The notes: a model not told the origin generated them from the sequence alone. 64,000 nucleotides of DNA from Bacillus subtilis subsp. subtilis (GCA_021733645.1 JAHREJ010000009.1:1-64000); one strand, 5' to 3'. Numbered from the stretch's first letter, positions 8,840 through 18,800 are shown. Made by a program: numbers and translations.

Positions 8840-8943
8840 GGGTGGATTCCTGGATGTTCACCAACGCCGGCATGCAGGACCCCGACCGCTGTCGCAGGCG
8901 ACAGCGGAGATGAAGTCCCCTCACGGGGCATTGGCAGAAACGG

Positions 8944-9034
8944 GTAGAGCCGAGGGTTGGTCGGCTGCCTAGCGACGACAGGGCCGACGGTCAATCGGCG
9001 CCCTATCGGCGGTAGAGCCAACGGTCAGTTGGCT
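8944..9034. repeat. Three GTAG-type REP hairpins inside the efflux operon
   Basis: Between smeV and smeW are GTAG at 8944 followed by an AGCCGA...TCGGCT hairpin (8948-8966), a GCCGA...TCGGC hairpin at about 8983-8999, and GTAG at 9012 followed by AGCCAAC...GTTGGCT (9016-9034). These fit the GTAG palindromic repeats common in Stenotrophomonas. They make the smeV-smeW gap 200 bases, unlike the tight junctions elsewhere in the operon. Confidence 0.8.
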
Positions 9035-9039
9035 GCTTT

Positions 9040-10242
9040 TCAGTTCAGTGCAACCGCCGCCGCCGCAGCCGGCTGCATCGCAACCGCCTTGGCCTGCACC
9101 GGCATGCCGGGCATGAAGACCTTCTGCACGCCGTCGATGATCACGCGGTCGCCAGCCTTCAGGCCCTGCTGCACGATGCGCAGTCCATCGGCGGTGCGGC
9201 CCAGCGCGATGTCGCGGCGCTGCGCCTTGCCGTCCTTGTCGACCACGTACACGTACTTGCGGTCCTGGTCGGTAAGCACGGCCTTCTCATCGATCAGCAT
9301 GGCCTGGAACTGGCCACTGCCGAGCAGCTGCACGCGGGCAAACAGGCCCGGGGTGAAGGTGCGGTCGGCATTGTCCAGCAGCGCGCGCACGCGGATGGTG
9401 CCGGTGCTGCGGGCGACCTGGTTGTCGAGGAAATCGACCTTGCCTTCGTGCGGGTAACCCTCCTCGCCGGACAGGCCGACCTTGACCGGCAGGTCGCTGT
9501 CGCGCTCGCTGGGGCGCTCGCCCTTGCGGGCCATCTGGGCGTAACGCAGGAAGGTGGCTTCGTCGGCATCGAAGTAGACAAACACCTTGTCCAGCGACAC
9601 CAGCGTGGTCAGCACACTGGCGCTGTCCCCGGCGGTGACCAGGTTGCCGGCGGTGACCATCGCGCGGCCGGCGCGGCCATCGATCGGGGCGCGCACCCTG
9701 GTGAACTCCAGGTTGAGCGCCGCGGCATCCAGCGCAGCCTGGGCGGCCTGCACGCTGGCACCGGCCTGGTCGGCGGCGGCACGGCGCTGCTCCCAGGTTT
9801 CGGTGGAAATGGCCTGCTGGTCGGACAGCTTCTTGGCACGCTCGGATTCGCTGCGGGCCAGGGTGGACTGGGTACGGGCGCGTGCCAGTTCGGCGCGGGC
9901 GCGGTCGTACTCGGCCTGGTAGCTGCGCGCGTCGATGGTGAACAGCACATCGCCCTTCTTCACCTCCTCGCCTTCGACGTAGTTGACCTTGTCGATATAG
10001 CCGGACACGCGCGGGCGCAGTTCAACGCTCTGCACGGCTTCGACGCGGCCGCTGAAGTCGTCCCACTGGCTGACCGGCTTGATCAGCACCGGCGCGGCGC
10101 TCACCTGCGGGGGCGGCGGCATGCCGGCCTCTTCGGCATGGCCGCCACTGCAGGCGGCCAACACGGCTGCGGCGAGGACCGACACGCCGGCCAAGGCCAG
10201 CCGTCGGGTGAAACGATGCGGAGAGGAATTGAAGGAAGTCAT
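9040..10242 (-). CDS. smeV: RND periplasmic adaptor (membrane fusion) lipoprotein, SmeV-like
   Basis: The 400-residue product carries a signal peptide and lipobox (VLAACSGG), then the usual hybrid motifs of an AcrA/MexE adaptor: barrel-sandwich halves (VELRPRVSGYIDKVNYVEG; LEFTRVRAPIDGRAGRAM), a helical hairpin between them (about 95-150), a beta-barrel and a membrane-proximal domain near GVQKVFMPGMPVQAK. It joins SmeW to SmeX in the periplasm. I favour the ATG at 10242 (MTSFNSS), which has GGATG upstream; an ATG nine bases earlier is also in frame. Confidence 0.92.
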   Translation of the reverse strand: MTSFNSSPHRFTRRLALAGVSVLAAAVLAACSGGHAEEAGMPPPPQVSAAPVLIKPVSQWDDFSGRVEAVQSVELRPRVSGYIDKVNYVEGEEVKKGDVLFTIDARSYQAEYDRARAELARARTQSTLARSESERAKKLSDQQAISTETWEQRRAAADQAGASVQAAQAALDAAALNLEFTRVRAPIDGRAGRAMVTAGNLVTAGDSASVLTTLVSLDKVFVYFDADEATFLRYAQMARKGERPSERDSDLPVKVGLSGEEGYPHEGKVDFLDNQVARSTGTIRVRALLDNADRTFTPGLFARVQLLGSGQFQAMLIDEKAVLTDQDRKYVYVVDKDGKAQRRDIALGRTADGLRIVQQGLKAGDRVIIDGVQKVFMPGMPVQAKAVAMQPAAAAAVALN

Positions 10243-10353
10243 GACAGGCATCCGTACGTAGGGGGTGGTGAAAGAAAATCGGAATCGCGTTGCAATGCGC
10301 AGTGCGCGGGAATGCGGGCGGGCGGCAGCTTGGGACCTGAACCTAGGTCGAGG

Positions 10354-11124
10354 TCAAGCGACGCCGGCGGTATCGCGCCAGGCCGGGGGCCGGTCCAGGT
10401 GCAGCAGGCCGCGCGGAAGTTCGGCATCGCGTGCGTCGCAGCGCACGATGGCGCGGTTGTCCACGCAGTTGTCCAGCAGCGACACCACCCGGCGCCCGAC
10501 CAGCAGCGCGCTTGGCCATTCGATGCATGCATTGGCCGCGTTGGCCGGCGTGCAGACCGGGTTGCACACTTCCAGCATCTGCGCGCGCACGCCCAGCGCC
10601 TGCGCTTCCTGGTGGATGACCTGCGCATACATGCGCGTGGCGGCGGCGGTGATGGAAGACTCGCCGTAGCCGGCCCACGGTTTGAAACCGGCCGGGCTGC
10701 CCACCAGTACGTAACGACGCGCGTGGCTTCCCCTGCGCAGCAGCGGCAGCAGGCGATGGCCGGCATGCACATGCGGCATCATGTCCGCCTGCAGCGCCTG
10801 CATCAGCGCATCGCCGCTGCGATCGGTGACCCGGCCACGGTTGTACGGCCCGCCCATCGCATCGATCACTGCCGCCAGGTGGCGCGGGCGTCGCGCGAGG
10901 CGCTCGGCCAGCGCCAGCGCCGAGCCATCATCACTGAGCGAACCCAGCAGGGTCTGCAGCGCCGGCTCATCGGCAAACTGTTCGTGCAGGCCTGCCAGCC
11001 GCCCGGGGTCGCGACCGACCACCAGGACCGGGCTGCCGGCCTCCAGCAGCGCAGCCACGATGCCCTGGCCGACACTGCCGGTGCCGCCCAGGACAAGGAC
11101 CTCGGGGGCCAGCATCCCACTCAT
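10354..11124 (-). CDS. smeU1: Atypical SDR-fold protein, SmeU1-like
   Basis: The 256-residue product has an N-terminal Rossmann glycine motif (VLVLGGTGSVGQGI, about 9-22) and an SDR-like middle (AAVIDAMGG; RRYVLVGSPAGF). The place where a catalytic YxxxK would be reads GYGESSITAA, with no Lys at the fourth position, so classical reductase activity is doubtful; it may bind NAD(P) without the usual chemistry. It lies first among the recognisable pump genes, overlaps the small gene upstream by ATGA, and is followed by 102 bases before smeV. The name rests on operon position. Confidence 0.8.
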   Translation of the reverse strand: MSGMLAPEVLVLGGTGSVGQGIVAALLEAGSPVLVVGRDPGRLAGLHEQFADEPALQTLLGSLSDDGSALALAERLARRPRHLAAVIDAMGGPYNRGRVTDRSGDALMQALQADMMPHVHAGHRLLPLLRRGSHARRYVLVGSPAGFKPWAGYGESSITAAATRMYAQVIHQEAQALGVRAQMLEVCNPVCTPANAANACIEWPSALLVGRRVVSLLDNCVDNRAIVRCDARDAELPRGLLHLDRPPAWRDTAGVA

Positions 11125-11348
11125 GGGACTTTCACTCCCGCCGCCGGGATAATCCCAATCCGGCCCAGTCGGTCCAGATGACGGGCACCCAGGCGCAGGC
11201 TGCCGCCGCGTTGCAGGTTGGCGGGCGGGGTGAACTCACGGAAAGCCTTGTGGGAGAAGGCCGAGGGCCGCTTCTCTACGGTCATCGCCAGGTCCAGCGG
11301 GGCTTTGCGGCCGCTGAGTACGCGGCCAAGAATGTTCCGCAACCACAT
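11121..11348 (-). CDS. Small protein at the head of the efflux operon, unknown function
   Basis: The 75-residue product (MWLRNILGRVLSGRKAPLDL...) is preceded by a good ribosome site (GAAGGA about 8 bases before the ATG at 11348) and its stop overlaps the smeU1 start as ATGA, so it is probably translated and coupled. It is basic, with no clear membrane span, and has a run resembling loop-rich RNA- or nucleotide-binding segments (LQRGGSLRLGARHLDRLG). I recognise no family; it could be a degraded or extra N-terminal piece of an SDR. Confidence 0.5.
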   Translation of the reverse strand: MWLRNILGRVLSGRKAPLDLAMTVEKRPSAFSHKAFREFTPPANLQRGGSLRLGARHLDRLGRIGIIPAAGVKVP

Positions 11349-11380
11349 GGTTGACGTCCTTCATTTCGGGAATGGCGCCA

Positions 11381-11412
11381 GATTAGTCCTCAAACTCCCA
11401 CTTGATTAGTCC
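11381..11412. promoter_or_regulatory. Direct-repeat operator candidate between smeRv and the efflux operon
   Basis: The nine-base word GATTAGTCC occurs at 11381-11389 and again at 11404-11412, 23 bases apart start to start, about two helical turns. It lies in the 142-base divergent gap between the LysR gene and the small gene that heads the efflux operon. Spacing and position fit a site for the adjacent LysR-type regulator, which would act on both promoters. Confidence 0.5.
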
Positions 11413-11490
11413 GGATTAAGGGGAATAATCGTCCCGTCCCCGGCACAATCTTTTCGGGCACCCTCCCCTCCCCCGACTACGGACCCCGTC

Positions 11491-12513
11491 ATGGCCCACG
11501 ATCTCAACGACACGCTGATCTTCGTCAAAGTGGTCGAGCAAGGCAGTTTCATTGCCGCCGCCACCGCGCTTGGTCTACCCAAGACCACCGTCAGCCGCAA
11601 AGTGCAGGAACTGGAAACGCGGCTGGGGGCACGCCTGCTGCACCGGACCACGCGCCGACTGGGCCTGACCGAGGCCGGGTCGGTGTACCACGAGCATTGC
11701 CAGCGCATCGCACGCGAGCTGGAGGAGGCCGAAGGTGCGGTCAACCAGCTGCAGTCCGGCCCGCGCGGCTGGCTGCGCTTCACCGTGCCCTACTCGATCG
11801 GCATCACCTGGATCGCGCCGCTGCTGGGCGAGTTCCATGCGCAGTACCCGGAAATCCAGCTGGACATGCACCTGGGCAATGAGAAGCTGGACCTGATCGC
11901 CGGCGAGGCCGATCTTGCCCTGCGCGTGGGTACCCTGCCCGATTCCAACCTGGTGGCGCGCAAGCTGGGCAGCCTGCGCACCCAGGTGTTCGCCAGCCCG
12001 GCCTACATCGAGCGTTATGGCGAGCCGCTGCACCCGGATGAACTGCAGTTCCACCGCATCCTGGCCATGCGCAAGGCACGCAACCTCAACAACAACCGCT
12101 TTTTCTGGCAGTTGGGCGAGAACGGAGGCGACCTGCGCGACTTCCCGGTCAACCCCCTGCTGGTGGCCAACGACCCGTCCGCGCTCAATGGTGCGCTGGT
12201 GTGCGGCGAAGGCCTGCTGCTGACCGGTGATGTGATGGCCAAACCATTCGTCGAATCGGGGATGGTGCGCCGCGTGCTGGCCGGCTGGACCGGGCCGGAA
12301 GTGGACTTCAACGCGGTGTTCGCCGGCGGCCGGCTGGTGTCGCCGAAAGTGCGCGCATTCGTCGACTTCCTGGTGGCCAAGCTCGACTTCGATGCCAACT
12401 ACATGCTGGCGCAATGCCCGAATGCGAAGTTCGCCAAGCAGCAGACGGCACAGGTGGAAGAGGAACTGCAGGCGACCGGCAAGCGGATTCTGGAAACCGT
12501 AACCGCCAGCTGA
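11491..12513 (+). CDS. smeRv: LysR-type transcriptional regulator, SmeRv-like
   Basis: The 340-residue product has an N-terminal winged helix-turn-helix (about residues 5-64; GSFIAAATALGLPKTTVSRK) and a LysR substrate-binding domain (about 90-295; RFTVPYSIGITWIAPLL). It has a longer C-terminal tail than the roughly 300-residue norm, glutamine- and glutamate-rich at the end. It is transcribed away from the efflux operon, the classic layout of a LysR regulator and its target. In S. maltophilia, SmeRv mutations are known to switch on smeVWX. Confidence 0.88.
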   Translation: MAHDLNDTLIFVKVVEQGSFIAAATALGLPKTTVSRKVQELETRLGARLLHRTTRRLGLTEAGSVYHEHCQRIARELEEAEGAVNQLQSGPRGWLRFTVPYSIGITWIAPLLGEFHAQYPEIQLDMHLGNEKLDLIAGEADLALRVGTLPDSNLVARKLGSLRTQVFASPAYIERYGEPLHPDELQFHRILAMRKARNLNNNRFFWQLGENGGDLRDFPVNPLLVANDPSALNGALVCGEGLLLTGDVMAKPFVESGMVRRVLAGWTGPEVDFNAVFAGGRLVSPKVRAFVDFLVAKLDFDANYMLAQCPNAKFAKQQTAQVEEELQATGKRILETVTAS

Positions 12514-12690
12514 TGCCGCGCGGCTGTGGCGTGGCATGCACCGCGCCGCAGCACCACAACGGCGGCGCTGTGGTTCAAGGCGTTCATGCGCAGACGGTCG
12601 CAGATGGCACGGACGACGTGTGCCGCCGCGCGGGACGGCGTATGGGTGGATCGCCCCAGGGGGCACCGGCCGCCGGCTGACACCCACAAA

Positions 12691-12714
12691 AATGCCGCCT
12701 GAAAGGGCGGCATT
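12691..12714 (-). terminator. Intrinsic terminator of the OmpA-like gene
   Basis: AATGCCGCC (12691-12699) pairs perfectly with GGCGGCATT (12706-12714) around a six-base loop. Read on the minus strand the stem is followed by a run of T, so it ends transcription of the gene at 12756-13451. It may also work the other way for the regulator, though the plus-strand tail is less T-rich. Confidence 0.75.
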
Positions 12715-12755
12715 CTGTTCCGGCCGGTGGCCGGATCCTTCAATCAGGCGATGCG

Positions 12756-13451
12756 TTACTGACGCAGCGGGATCACCCGGATTTCAACACGGCGGTTCTT
12801 GGCGCGACCGGCATCGGTACTGTTGTCGGCGATCGGGTAGGCCTTGCCGGCACCCAGCGTTTCAATACGCGCACCCTGCACGCCCTGGGCGGTCAGGTAG
12901 GCGGCGACCGAGTCGGCTCGCTCCTTGGACAGGCGGTTGTTGACCGCATCGCTACCGATGCTGTCGGTATGGCCCACCACTTCGATCATGGTCTGGTTGT
13001 ACTCGGCCAGGGTGCTGGCCACGCCATTGAGCGACCCGTAGAACTGCGGCTTGAGCGTGGCCTTGCCGAAGTCGAAGGTGATGCCGTCCGGCAGGTTCAA
13101 GGTGAGGTTGTCACCATCGCGGGAGACATCGATACCGGTGTTGGCGGTACGCTCGCGCAGCGCGCGTTCCTGCCGGTCCTGGTACTGGCCGATGGCCGCA
13201 CCACTGAGCGCGCCGATACCGGCACCGATCATGGCGTGCTGGCGGCGCTCGGTGGCGCTGTTGCCACTGAGCAGGCCGGCGGCCACGCCTACGGCGGTAC
13301 CGATCAGCGCATTGCGACCCGTCTTGTTCTGCTGTTCGGTGGGATTGCCGTAGGGGTCGGACTGGACGTACGAGCCCCCGGTGGCGCAGGCCGACAAGGC
13401 GGCGGCGGTCATCAGGGCCAGAGCCACGTTACGGGTTGCGGGTCGGATCAT
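12756..13451 (-). CDS. OmpA-family outer-membrane lipoprotein (YiaD-like)
   Basis: The 231-residue product has a lipoprotein signal (ALSACATGG), then a glycine-zipper region (about 48-90; IGTAVGVAAGLLSGN, GAGIGALSGAAIGQYQD) of the kind found in YMGG/Rick-17kDa proteins, and a C-terminal OmpA domain (about 115-228). The peptidoglycan-binding motifs VVGHTDSIGSD and NRRVEIRVIP are intact. It should tether the outer membrane to the wall. It is single-copy between divergent genes and has its own terminator. Confidence 0.9.
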   Translation of the reverse strand: MIRPATRNVALALMTAAALSACATGGSYVQSDPYGNPTEQQNKTGRNALIGTAVGVAAGLLSGNSATERRQHAMIGAGIGALSGAAIGQYQDRQERALRERTANTGIDVSRDGDNLTLNLPDGITFDFGKATLKPQFYGSLNGVASTLAEYNQTMIEVVGHTDSIGSDAVNNRLSKERADSVAAYLTAQGVQGARIETLGAGKAYPIADNSTDAGRAKNRRVEIRVIPLRQ

Positions 13452-13589
13452 GGTGGTTCTCCTTGGTTACCGGTTTACCGGCGTGCGAGCCGGACAGAGC
13501 ATAAACAGCCAGACGCGATGCCGGGATGACGAACCCGACGGCCATCTTCTCCGCGTTCAGGTTTCTGCACCTGTTCGGCGACGCAGCCA

Positions 13590-15005
13590 CTAGCCGCCCC
13601 CGGTATGCCGATAGGCGGCCAGCGCCGCATCGCGCCCGGTGGCCAGATCGACCAGCGGCAGTGTCGGGTAGCCCGGCGCGTGCTGGGCCAGCAGGTGCGG
13701 GTGCTGCCAGGGGGCGAAGCGCGCCTTGAGCGGCAGCGCGGCCAGCTCGGGAACCCAGCGGGTGATGTAGCGCGCCTGGGGATCGAACTTTTCGGACTGG
13801 GTAACCGGATTGAAAATGCGGAAATACGGTGCGGCGTCGGCGCCGGTGCCGGCCACCCACTGCCAGCCCAGGGTGTTGTTGGCCAGGTCCGCATCCACCA
13901 GGGTGTCCCAGAACCAGCGCGCGCCTTCGCGCCAGTGCTGGCGCAGGTGCTTGCACAGGAAGCTGGCCACCAGCATGCGTACGCGGTTGTGCATGTAGCC
14001 GGTGGCCCACAGCTCGCGCATGCCGGCATCGACGATGGGAATCCCGGTGCGGCCCTGCTGCCACGCCTGCAGCTGCGCGATATCGCGCGCGGCCCAGCGG
14101 AAGGTGGCGAAGCGCGGGTTGAGGTTGTGGTCCGGGGTCTGCGGAAAGTGATGCAGCAGGTGGTAGGCGAACTCGCGCCAGCCCAGTTCGCGGATGTAAC
14201 CGTCGATGTCGGCATCGCCACTGGCACTGCGCTCGCCCTGCAGGCGGCGCACGATCTGCCAGGGGGCGATTTCACCGAAATGCAGGTGCGGCGACAGCAG
14301 CGAGGTACCCACCCGGTCAGGCAGGTCACGTTGCTGGCGGTAGCCGCGGAGCGCGCCATCGATGAACACCGTGAGTGCTTCATGCGCGCCGGCTTCGCCG
14401 GGCTGCCAGTGGTCCCAGAACCGGGCATCCCACGGCAACGATGCGGCCAGGCCGAGTGCTTCCAGGGGCTCGCCCTGGACGTGGTGCGCGGGCAACCGCG
14501 CCGGCACCGCCGTGGCGGCCGGCACCTGCAGCCGGGTCAGCGCATTGCGCCAGAACGGGGTGAACACCTTGTACGGCCCACCCTGCAGGGTGGCCACGTC
14601 CCAAGGCTCGAACATCAGGCTGCCGTTGTGGCTGTGCACCTCGATGCCCTGCTCGCGCAGCGCCCGTTTGATCGTCGCATCGCGCGGCTGGGTGGCCGGT
14701 TCGTACTTGCGGTTCCAGTACACCGCTACCGCGCCGGTGTCGGCAATCAGCTGATCCAGCGCGGCCTGGCTGTCACCACGGCGCAGCACCAGGGCCGAAC
14801 CCCGCGCGCGCAGGTCCGCCTCCAGTGCCGCCAGCGACCGATGCAGCCAGGCATTGGATGCGCCGCCCGGGGCCCAGTCGCCCTCCTCGTGTGGCGCATG
14901 GAGGTAAACCGGCACCGGCACATGGCCGGCATCCAGCGCGGCCTGCAGGGCCGGGTTGTCCTGCAGCCGAAGATCACGGCGAAACCACACCAGCGCTACC
15001 GACAC
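13590..15005 (-). CDS. phrB: Deoxyribodipyrimidine photolyase
   Basis: The product (471 residues from the GTG at 15005) repairs UV-made pyrimidine dimers with blue light. The N-terminal alpha/beta antenna domain starts VALVWFRRDLRLQDNPAL, and the FAD-binding domain carries WREFAYHLLHHFP, GMRELWATGYMHNRVRMLVA and the W-rich segment DADLANNTLGWQWVAGTG. These are class I CPD photolyase signatures. The start is uncertain: upstream in-frame codons extend to 15062, but the conserved N-terminus begins right at this GTG. Length is normal. Confidence 0.92.
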   Translation of the reverse strand: MSVALVWFRRDLRLQDNPALQAALDAGHVPVPVYLHAPHEEGDWAPGGASNAWLHRSLAALEADLRARGSALVLRRGDSQAALDQLIADTGAVAVYWNRKYEPATQPRDATIKRALREQGIEVHSHNGSLMFEPWDVATLQGGPYKVFTPFWRNALTRLQVPAATAVPARLPAHHVQGEPLEALGLAASLPWDARFWDHWQPGEAGAHEALTVFIDGALRGYRQQRDLPDRVGTSLLSPHLHFGEIAPWQIVRRLQGERSASGDADIDGYIRELGWREFAYHLLHHFPQTPDHNLNPRFATFRWAARDIAQLQAWQQGRTGIPIVDAGMRELWATGYMHNRVRMLVASFLCKHLRQHWREGARWFWDTLVDADLANNTLGWQWVAGTGADAAPYFRIFNPVTQSEKFDPQARYITRWVPELAALPLKARFAPWQHPHLLAQHAPGYPTLPLVDLATGRDAALAAYRHTGGG

Positions 15006-15148
15006 GACCACCGCCCATGCGAAAGAACAGGCGTCATGATAGCCAGCCGCGGTGAAGAGCACGCACTGGCCCGGCTCGACACCCCGGTTTGTGCGCCGCC
15101 TCGATGCTGGCTAGTCTTCGCAGCTCCTGCCCCGGATGGATCCACGTC

Positions 15149-15727
15149 ATGCATGCACTGCACGCTTCATTTGCCCGCTTCGGCCCGCTACAGGCGCAAT
15201 CGATGGACCAGTGGCAAGGCGACGTCGCACTGCCGCCCGCCCTGGCCACGTTCTATGCGCAGATCGGTCCGTGGGGCGAGACCGTGCATGCCCACGTGGG
15301 ACCGGTCGGGATCGACATCCCCGGCCTCAATGTCTGCTTTCCGCCGCTGCCGCGTCTGTGGGCGTTGCAGGCGGGATACCGCTGGGAAGGCAACGATGGC
15401 AAGCGCCTGACTGACTGGCCGGCGAGGTGGTTGGTGATTGCCGAACAGAATGCCGACCCCTTCATCCTCGACGGCGACAGCGGCCAGGTGCTGTTTGCCT
15501 TTCATGGCGCAGGACGCTGGGACGCCACGGTGCTGACCGAGGACCTGCCCACTTTCCTCGCCGCCCTTGCGGCGGTGGGCACGGTGTACCTGGATGCCGG
15601 CGACGACCTGGAGGACGACGACGGCGAACTGCGCCCGGCCCATCGCCAGGCGGCCGTGCGTGCGGTGGCGGCGGTGCTCGGTGGTGACGAGGCGGCCGAA
15701 GACTTCTTCGACATCCTGGAGTGGTAA
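15149..15727 (+). CDS. SMI1/KNR4 (SUKH)-like protein
   Basis: The 192-residue product (ATG at 15149, weak GGA upstream) shows the SUKH pattern: an early LPPALATFYAQIG helix, a WLVIAEQNADPFILDGDSG strand pair, and an HGAGRW...DLPTFLAAL segment. The C-terminus is very acidic (DDLEDDDGELRP). SUKH proteins are often immunity proteins against contact-dependent toxins, or scaffold proteins. No toxin gene is adjacent. The neighbour is the convergent helicase-nuclease gene, 101 bases away. The family call is moderate and the function unknown. Confidence 0.6.
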   Translation: MHALHASFARFGPLQAQSMDQWQGDVALPPALATFYAQIGPWGETVHAHVGPVGIDIPGLNVCFPPLPRLWALQAGYRWEGNDGKRLTDWPARWLVIAEQNADPFILDGDSGQVLFAFHGAGRWDATVLTEDLPTFLAALAAVGTVYLDAGDDLEDDDGELRPAHRQAAVRAVAAVLGGDEAAEDFFDILEW

Positions 15728-15827
15728 GGGCCACCGGCGACCTGCCGGTCGATGCGCGAAGCGGAGGCGCCCCGCCCGCCGCTGACGGCCACCGCGCGCA
15801 GCGGGGTCCGGGCGCACACGCCGCCGG

Positions 15828-18800
15828 CTACGGCAACGTCGGCTCGGTTGGCACACCATCGACCCGCCGCAGGGTTCCGTCGCGATCCTCCAGTTGCCCC
15901 TGCGCCAACAGCACCTGCAGTTGCGCGTGGATACGCTCGCGCAGCGCCTGGCTGCTGCCCTGGAAGCCGAGCATGCGGGCCACCGGCGTTGCCACTTCCT
16001 CGGCCCCCGCGCCGTGCACCTGGCCGATCAGCGCCAGCAGCGCCTGCCGCAGTTCCTGCGGCGGCAGCAGCTCCACCTTGCGCAGTGTCCGCGAGGCGGC
16101 CAGCGAGCGGTTGCGCACCGCCGCCAGGCTGCCCGTCACCGCGTAGCAGCCCTCCTCCACCTCCAGCGCGCCGCTGCGCCCGGCATGCTGCAACGCGGCC
16201 TGCACCGCGGCCTGGATGCGGGCACCCGCGCGCTGCAGCTGCCACAGGTCACGCACGCGGGCAATGATTTCCTCTTCGTGGATGGGGCCTTCGATCTGCA
16301 CGATCCGGGTGACGGTGCTGGCCATGCTGCCCAACGGCACCTCATGCGGCGCCAGCGCGGCGTCACCCGGGATGAAATCTGCCTGCGCGTAGGCAACGCC
16401 GTCCACGATCGCAGGCGCGCCGTCGTCGGCATTCACCGGCATGCGCACCAGCACGGTGGGCTGCGCGGCGGTGGAAACGGTGGCGGCAACGCCAGCGGCG
16501 TCGACCGCCCATCGTGCGCGCGCTGCATCCACTGCGTCCAACAAGCGCTGCAGCTCGGCGTCCGGGTGCTGGAACCAGTCGGTACTCCAGATCCGGTGGA
16601 TCGCCCAGCCGTGTGCTTCCAGGATTTCCTGGCGCAACCGGTCCCGGTCGCGCGCCGACGGTGCTGCGTGGTAGGTGGCACCGTCGCACTCGATGCCCAG
16701 CAGGTAGCGGCCCGGCGATTGTGGATCGACCACCGCCAGGTCGATGAAGAACCCGGCAACGCCCACTTGGCTGTCCACCTGCAGGCCACGCTGGACCAAC
16801 GCGTCCTGCACGGCTTCCTCGAAGGGCGATTCCGCGCCGCGGCCGGTCGGCTGCGGCACGCCCAGATCACCGTGCTCGGCGTACTTGAGGAAGGTCTTCA
16901 ACGCCGCCACGCCCAGCCGCGAGCGCTCGTCCACGCGGATATCGTCGGCGGTAATGCTGGAAAACACGTCGCAGCGTTGCCGCGCGCGGGTGATCAGCAC
17001 GTTGAGGCGGCGATGGCCACCGTCGGCATTGAGCGGGCCGAAGTTCTGGTACAGCTTGTCGTCGTTCTTCGCGCGGCCGTAGCCGATGGAAATGAAGATG
17101 ACATCGCGTTCGTCACCCTGGATGTTCTCCAGGTTCTTGACGAAGAACGGTTCGTGCGGGTGCCGTGCGATGTAGTGCTCCAGTTCCGGGTGCTGGCGAC
17201 GCGCCAGTTCCAGTTCGTCACTGATTGCCTGGCGCTGGCGCACCGACATCGCGCCCACGCCCAGGGTGAGCTCGGGGCTGTGCCGGGCATGCTCGATCAC
17301 CGCCTGCGCGATCGCGGCGGCCTCCACCGCATTCTTGTAGCTGTTGCCACGATCGAAGCGGCCGTGCGGCAGGAAGTGGAAGCGCAGCCCGGAGCGGGTG
17401 CGCTGCCGATCCGGGCTGGGCACGATGAAGAGCTTGCCCTCGTAGAATTCCTTGTTGGAGACGGCAATCAACGATTCGTGGCGGCTGCGGTAGTGCCACT
17501 GCAGCATCCGTTGCGACAGCCCCTTGGCCGCGCAGAGCGACAGCACGCTTTCCAGGTCTTTGGCCTGCGCACCGTCGTGGTCCAGGTCGGCATCGTCGCC
17601 ACCGGCCAGGCGCGCGAAGAACGCCGTTGGCGGCAGCTGCTTGTCATCGCCCACCACCACGATCTGGCGGCACCGCGCGATCGCGCCCAGCGCATCCACC
17701 GGTTCCACCTGGCTGGCCTCGTCGATGACCAGCAGGTCGAAGTCGATCGCACCGGGCTCCAGGAACTGCGCCACCGACAGCGGGCTCATCATGAAAACGG
17801 GCTTTATCGTCTGGATCGGCGACGCACACAGGCGGAACAGGCGACGCAGCGCCATGTGATTGCGCTTGCGGGCGATTTCGCTGCGCAGCGTGCCCAGTGC
17901 GCCCACGCCGCCGGCGTTGCCGCGCGGCAGGCCGGCGTGGTGCGCCTGCGCTGCCTCGATCTGGGCAAGGGCCAGGCGCTGGCGGTCCCAGTGGCGGAAC
18001 TGGGCCACCAGCGATTCATGGCGGCGGCCGTCGAAGGCAGCCAGTTCGGGATGGGCCTGGCTGGCCAGCGTCAACAACTGCAGGTGATAAGCGCACCGGA
18101 ACAGGGCCTCGGCGGTGTCCGGGTCGTGCCCCGCCTCGGCGGCCATCGCCATCGGCGCCTGCAGGCCTTCGGCCGCGCAGCGCCGGGCAATCTCGGCATA
18201 CCCCAGCCAGGCCAGCAGTCCGTCCACATCGCGCGACCAGGCCTCGGTTCTGGGCTGCAGTTCGGCCAGCGGCACTGCGTCCACGGCCGGCACGCCAAAC
18301 GCCAGGCCCACGTCCACCTGCAGGGCCTGGGCCACCGCGGCGAACTCAGCGCGCAACGCGATGGCGGCCGCACGCGCGTGCTGGGCGGCAGCACCGAGCA
18401 GGCCGCGATCCTCCAGCCCGGCAGCAAGCGCACGCACCTCCATGCCGCCGACCGGGGGGGACTGCTGCACCCATCCCAGGATCGATTCGGCCAGGCCCCA
18501 ATCGGTGCGCTCGCCCTGCCACACCGAGCCGAACGCAGCACGCGCGGTGGCCTCGACGCCGTCCAGCACCTGCCGTGCCTTGCGCGCGGCGATCAGATCG
18601 TCCAGCAGCGCCAGCCGCTCGGCCTGGCGCTTGGGCAGCGGTACGCGCAGGACACTGCGCAGTTGGCTGATCGCCTGGCGGTAGGGACCATGCAGGAAGC
18701 GCAGCAGGCGCTCGCCGTGTGCGGCGATCAACAGCCGCTGCGGCAACCAGTCGCTCATCCAGGCAACATCCGCCAGTTGCGGGCTGCGCCGGCCCACGAT

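Noticed and set aside
5672..8947. A 1,091-codon open frame antisense to the RND pump gene
   Set aside because: Its His-, Gln- and Arg-rich product is typical of the mirror frame of a GC-rich gene. The minus-strand RND protein is clearly real.
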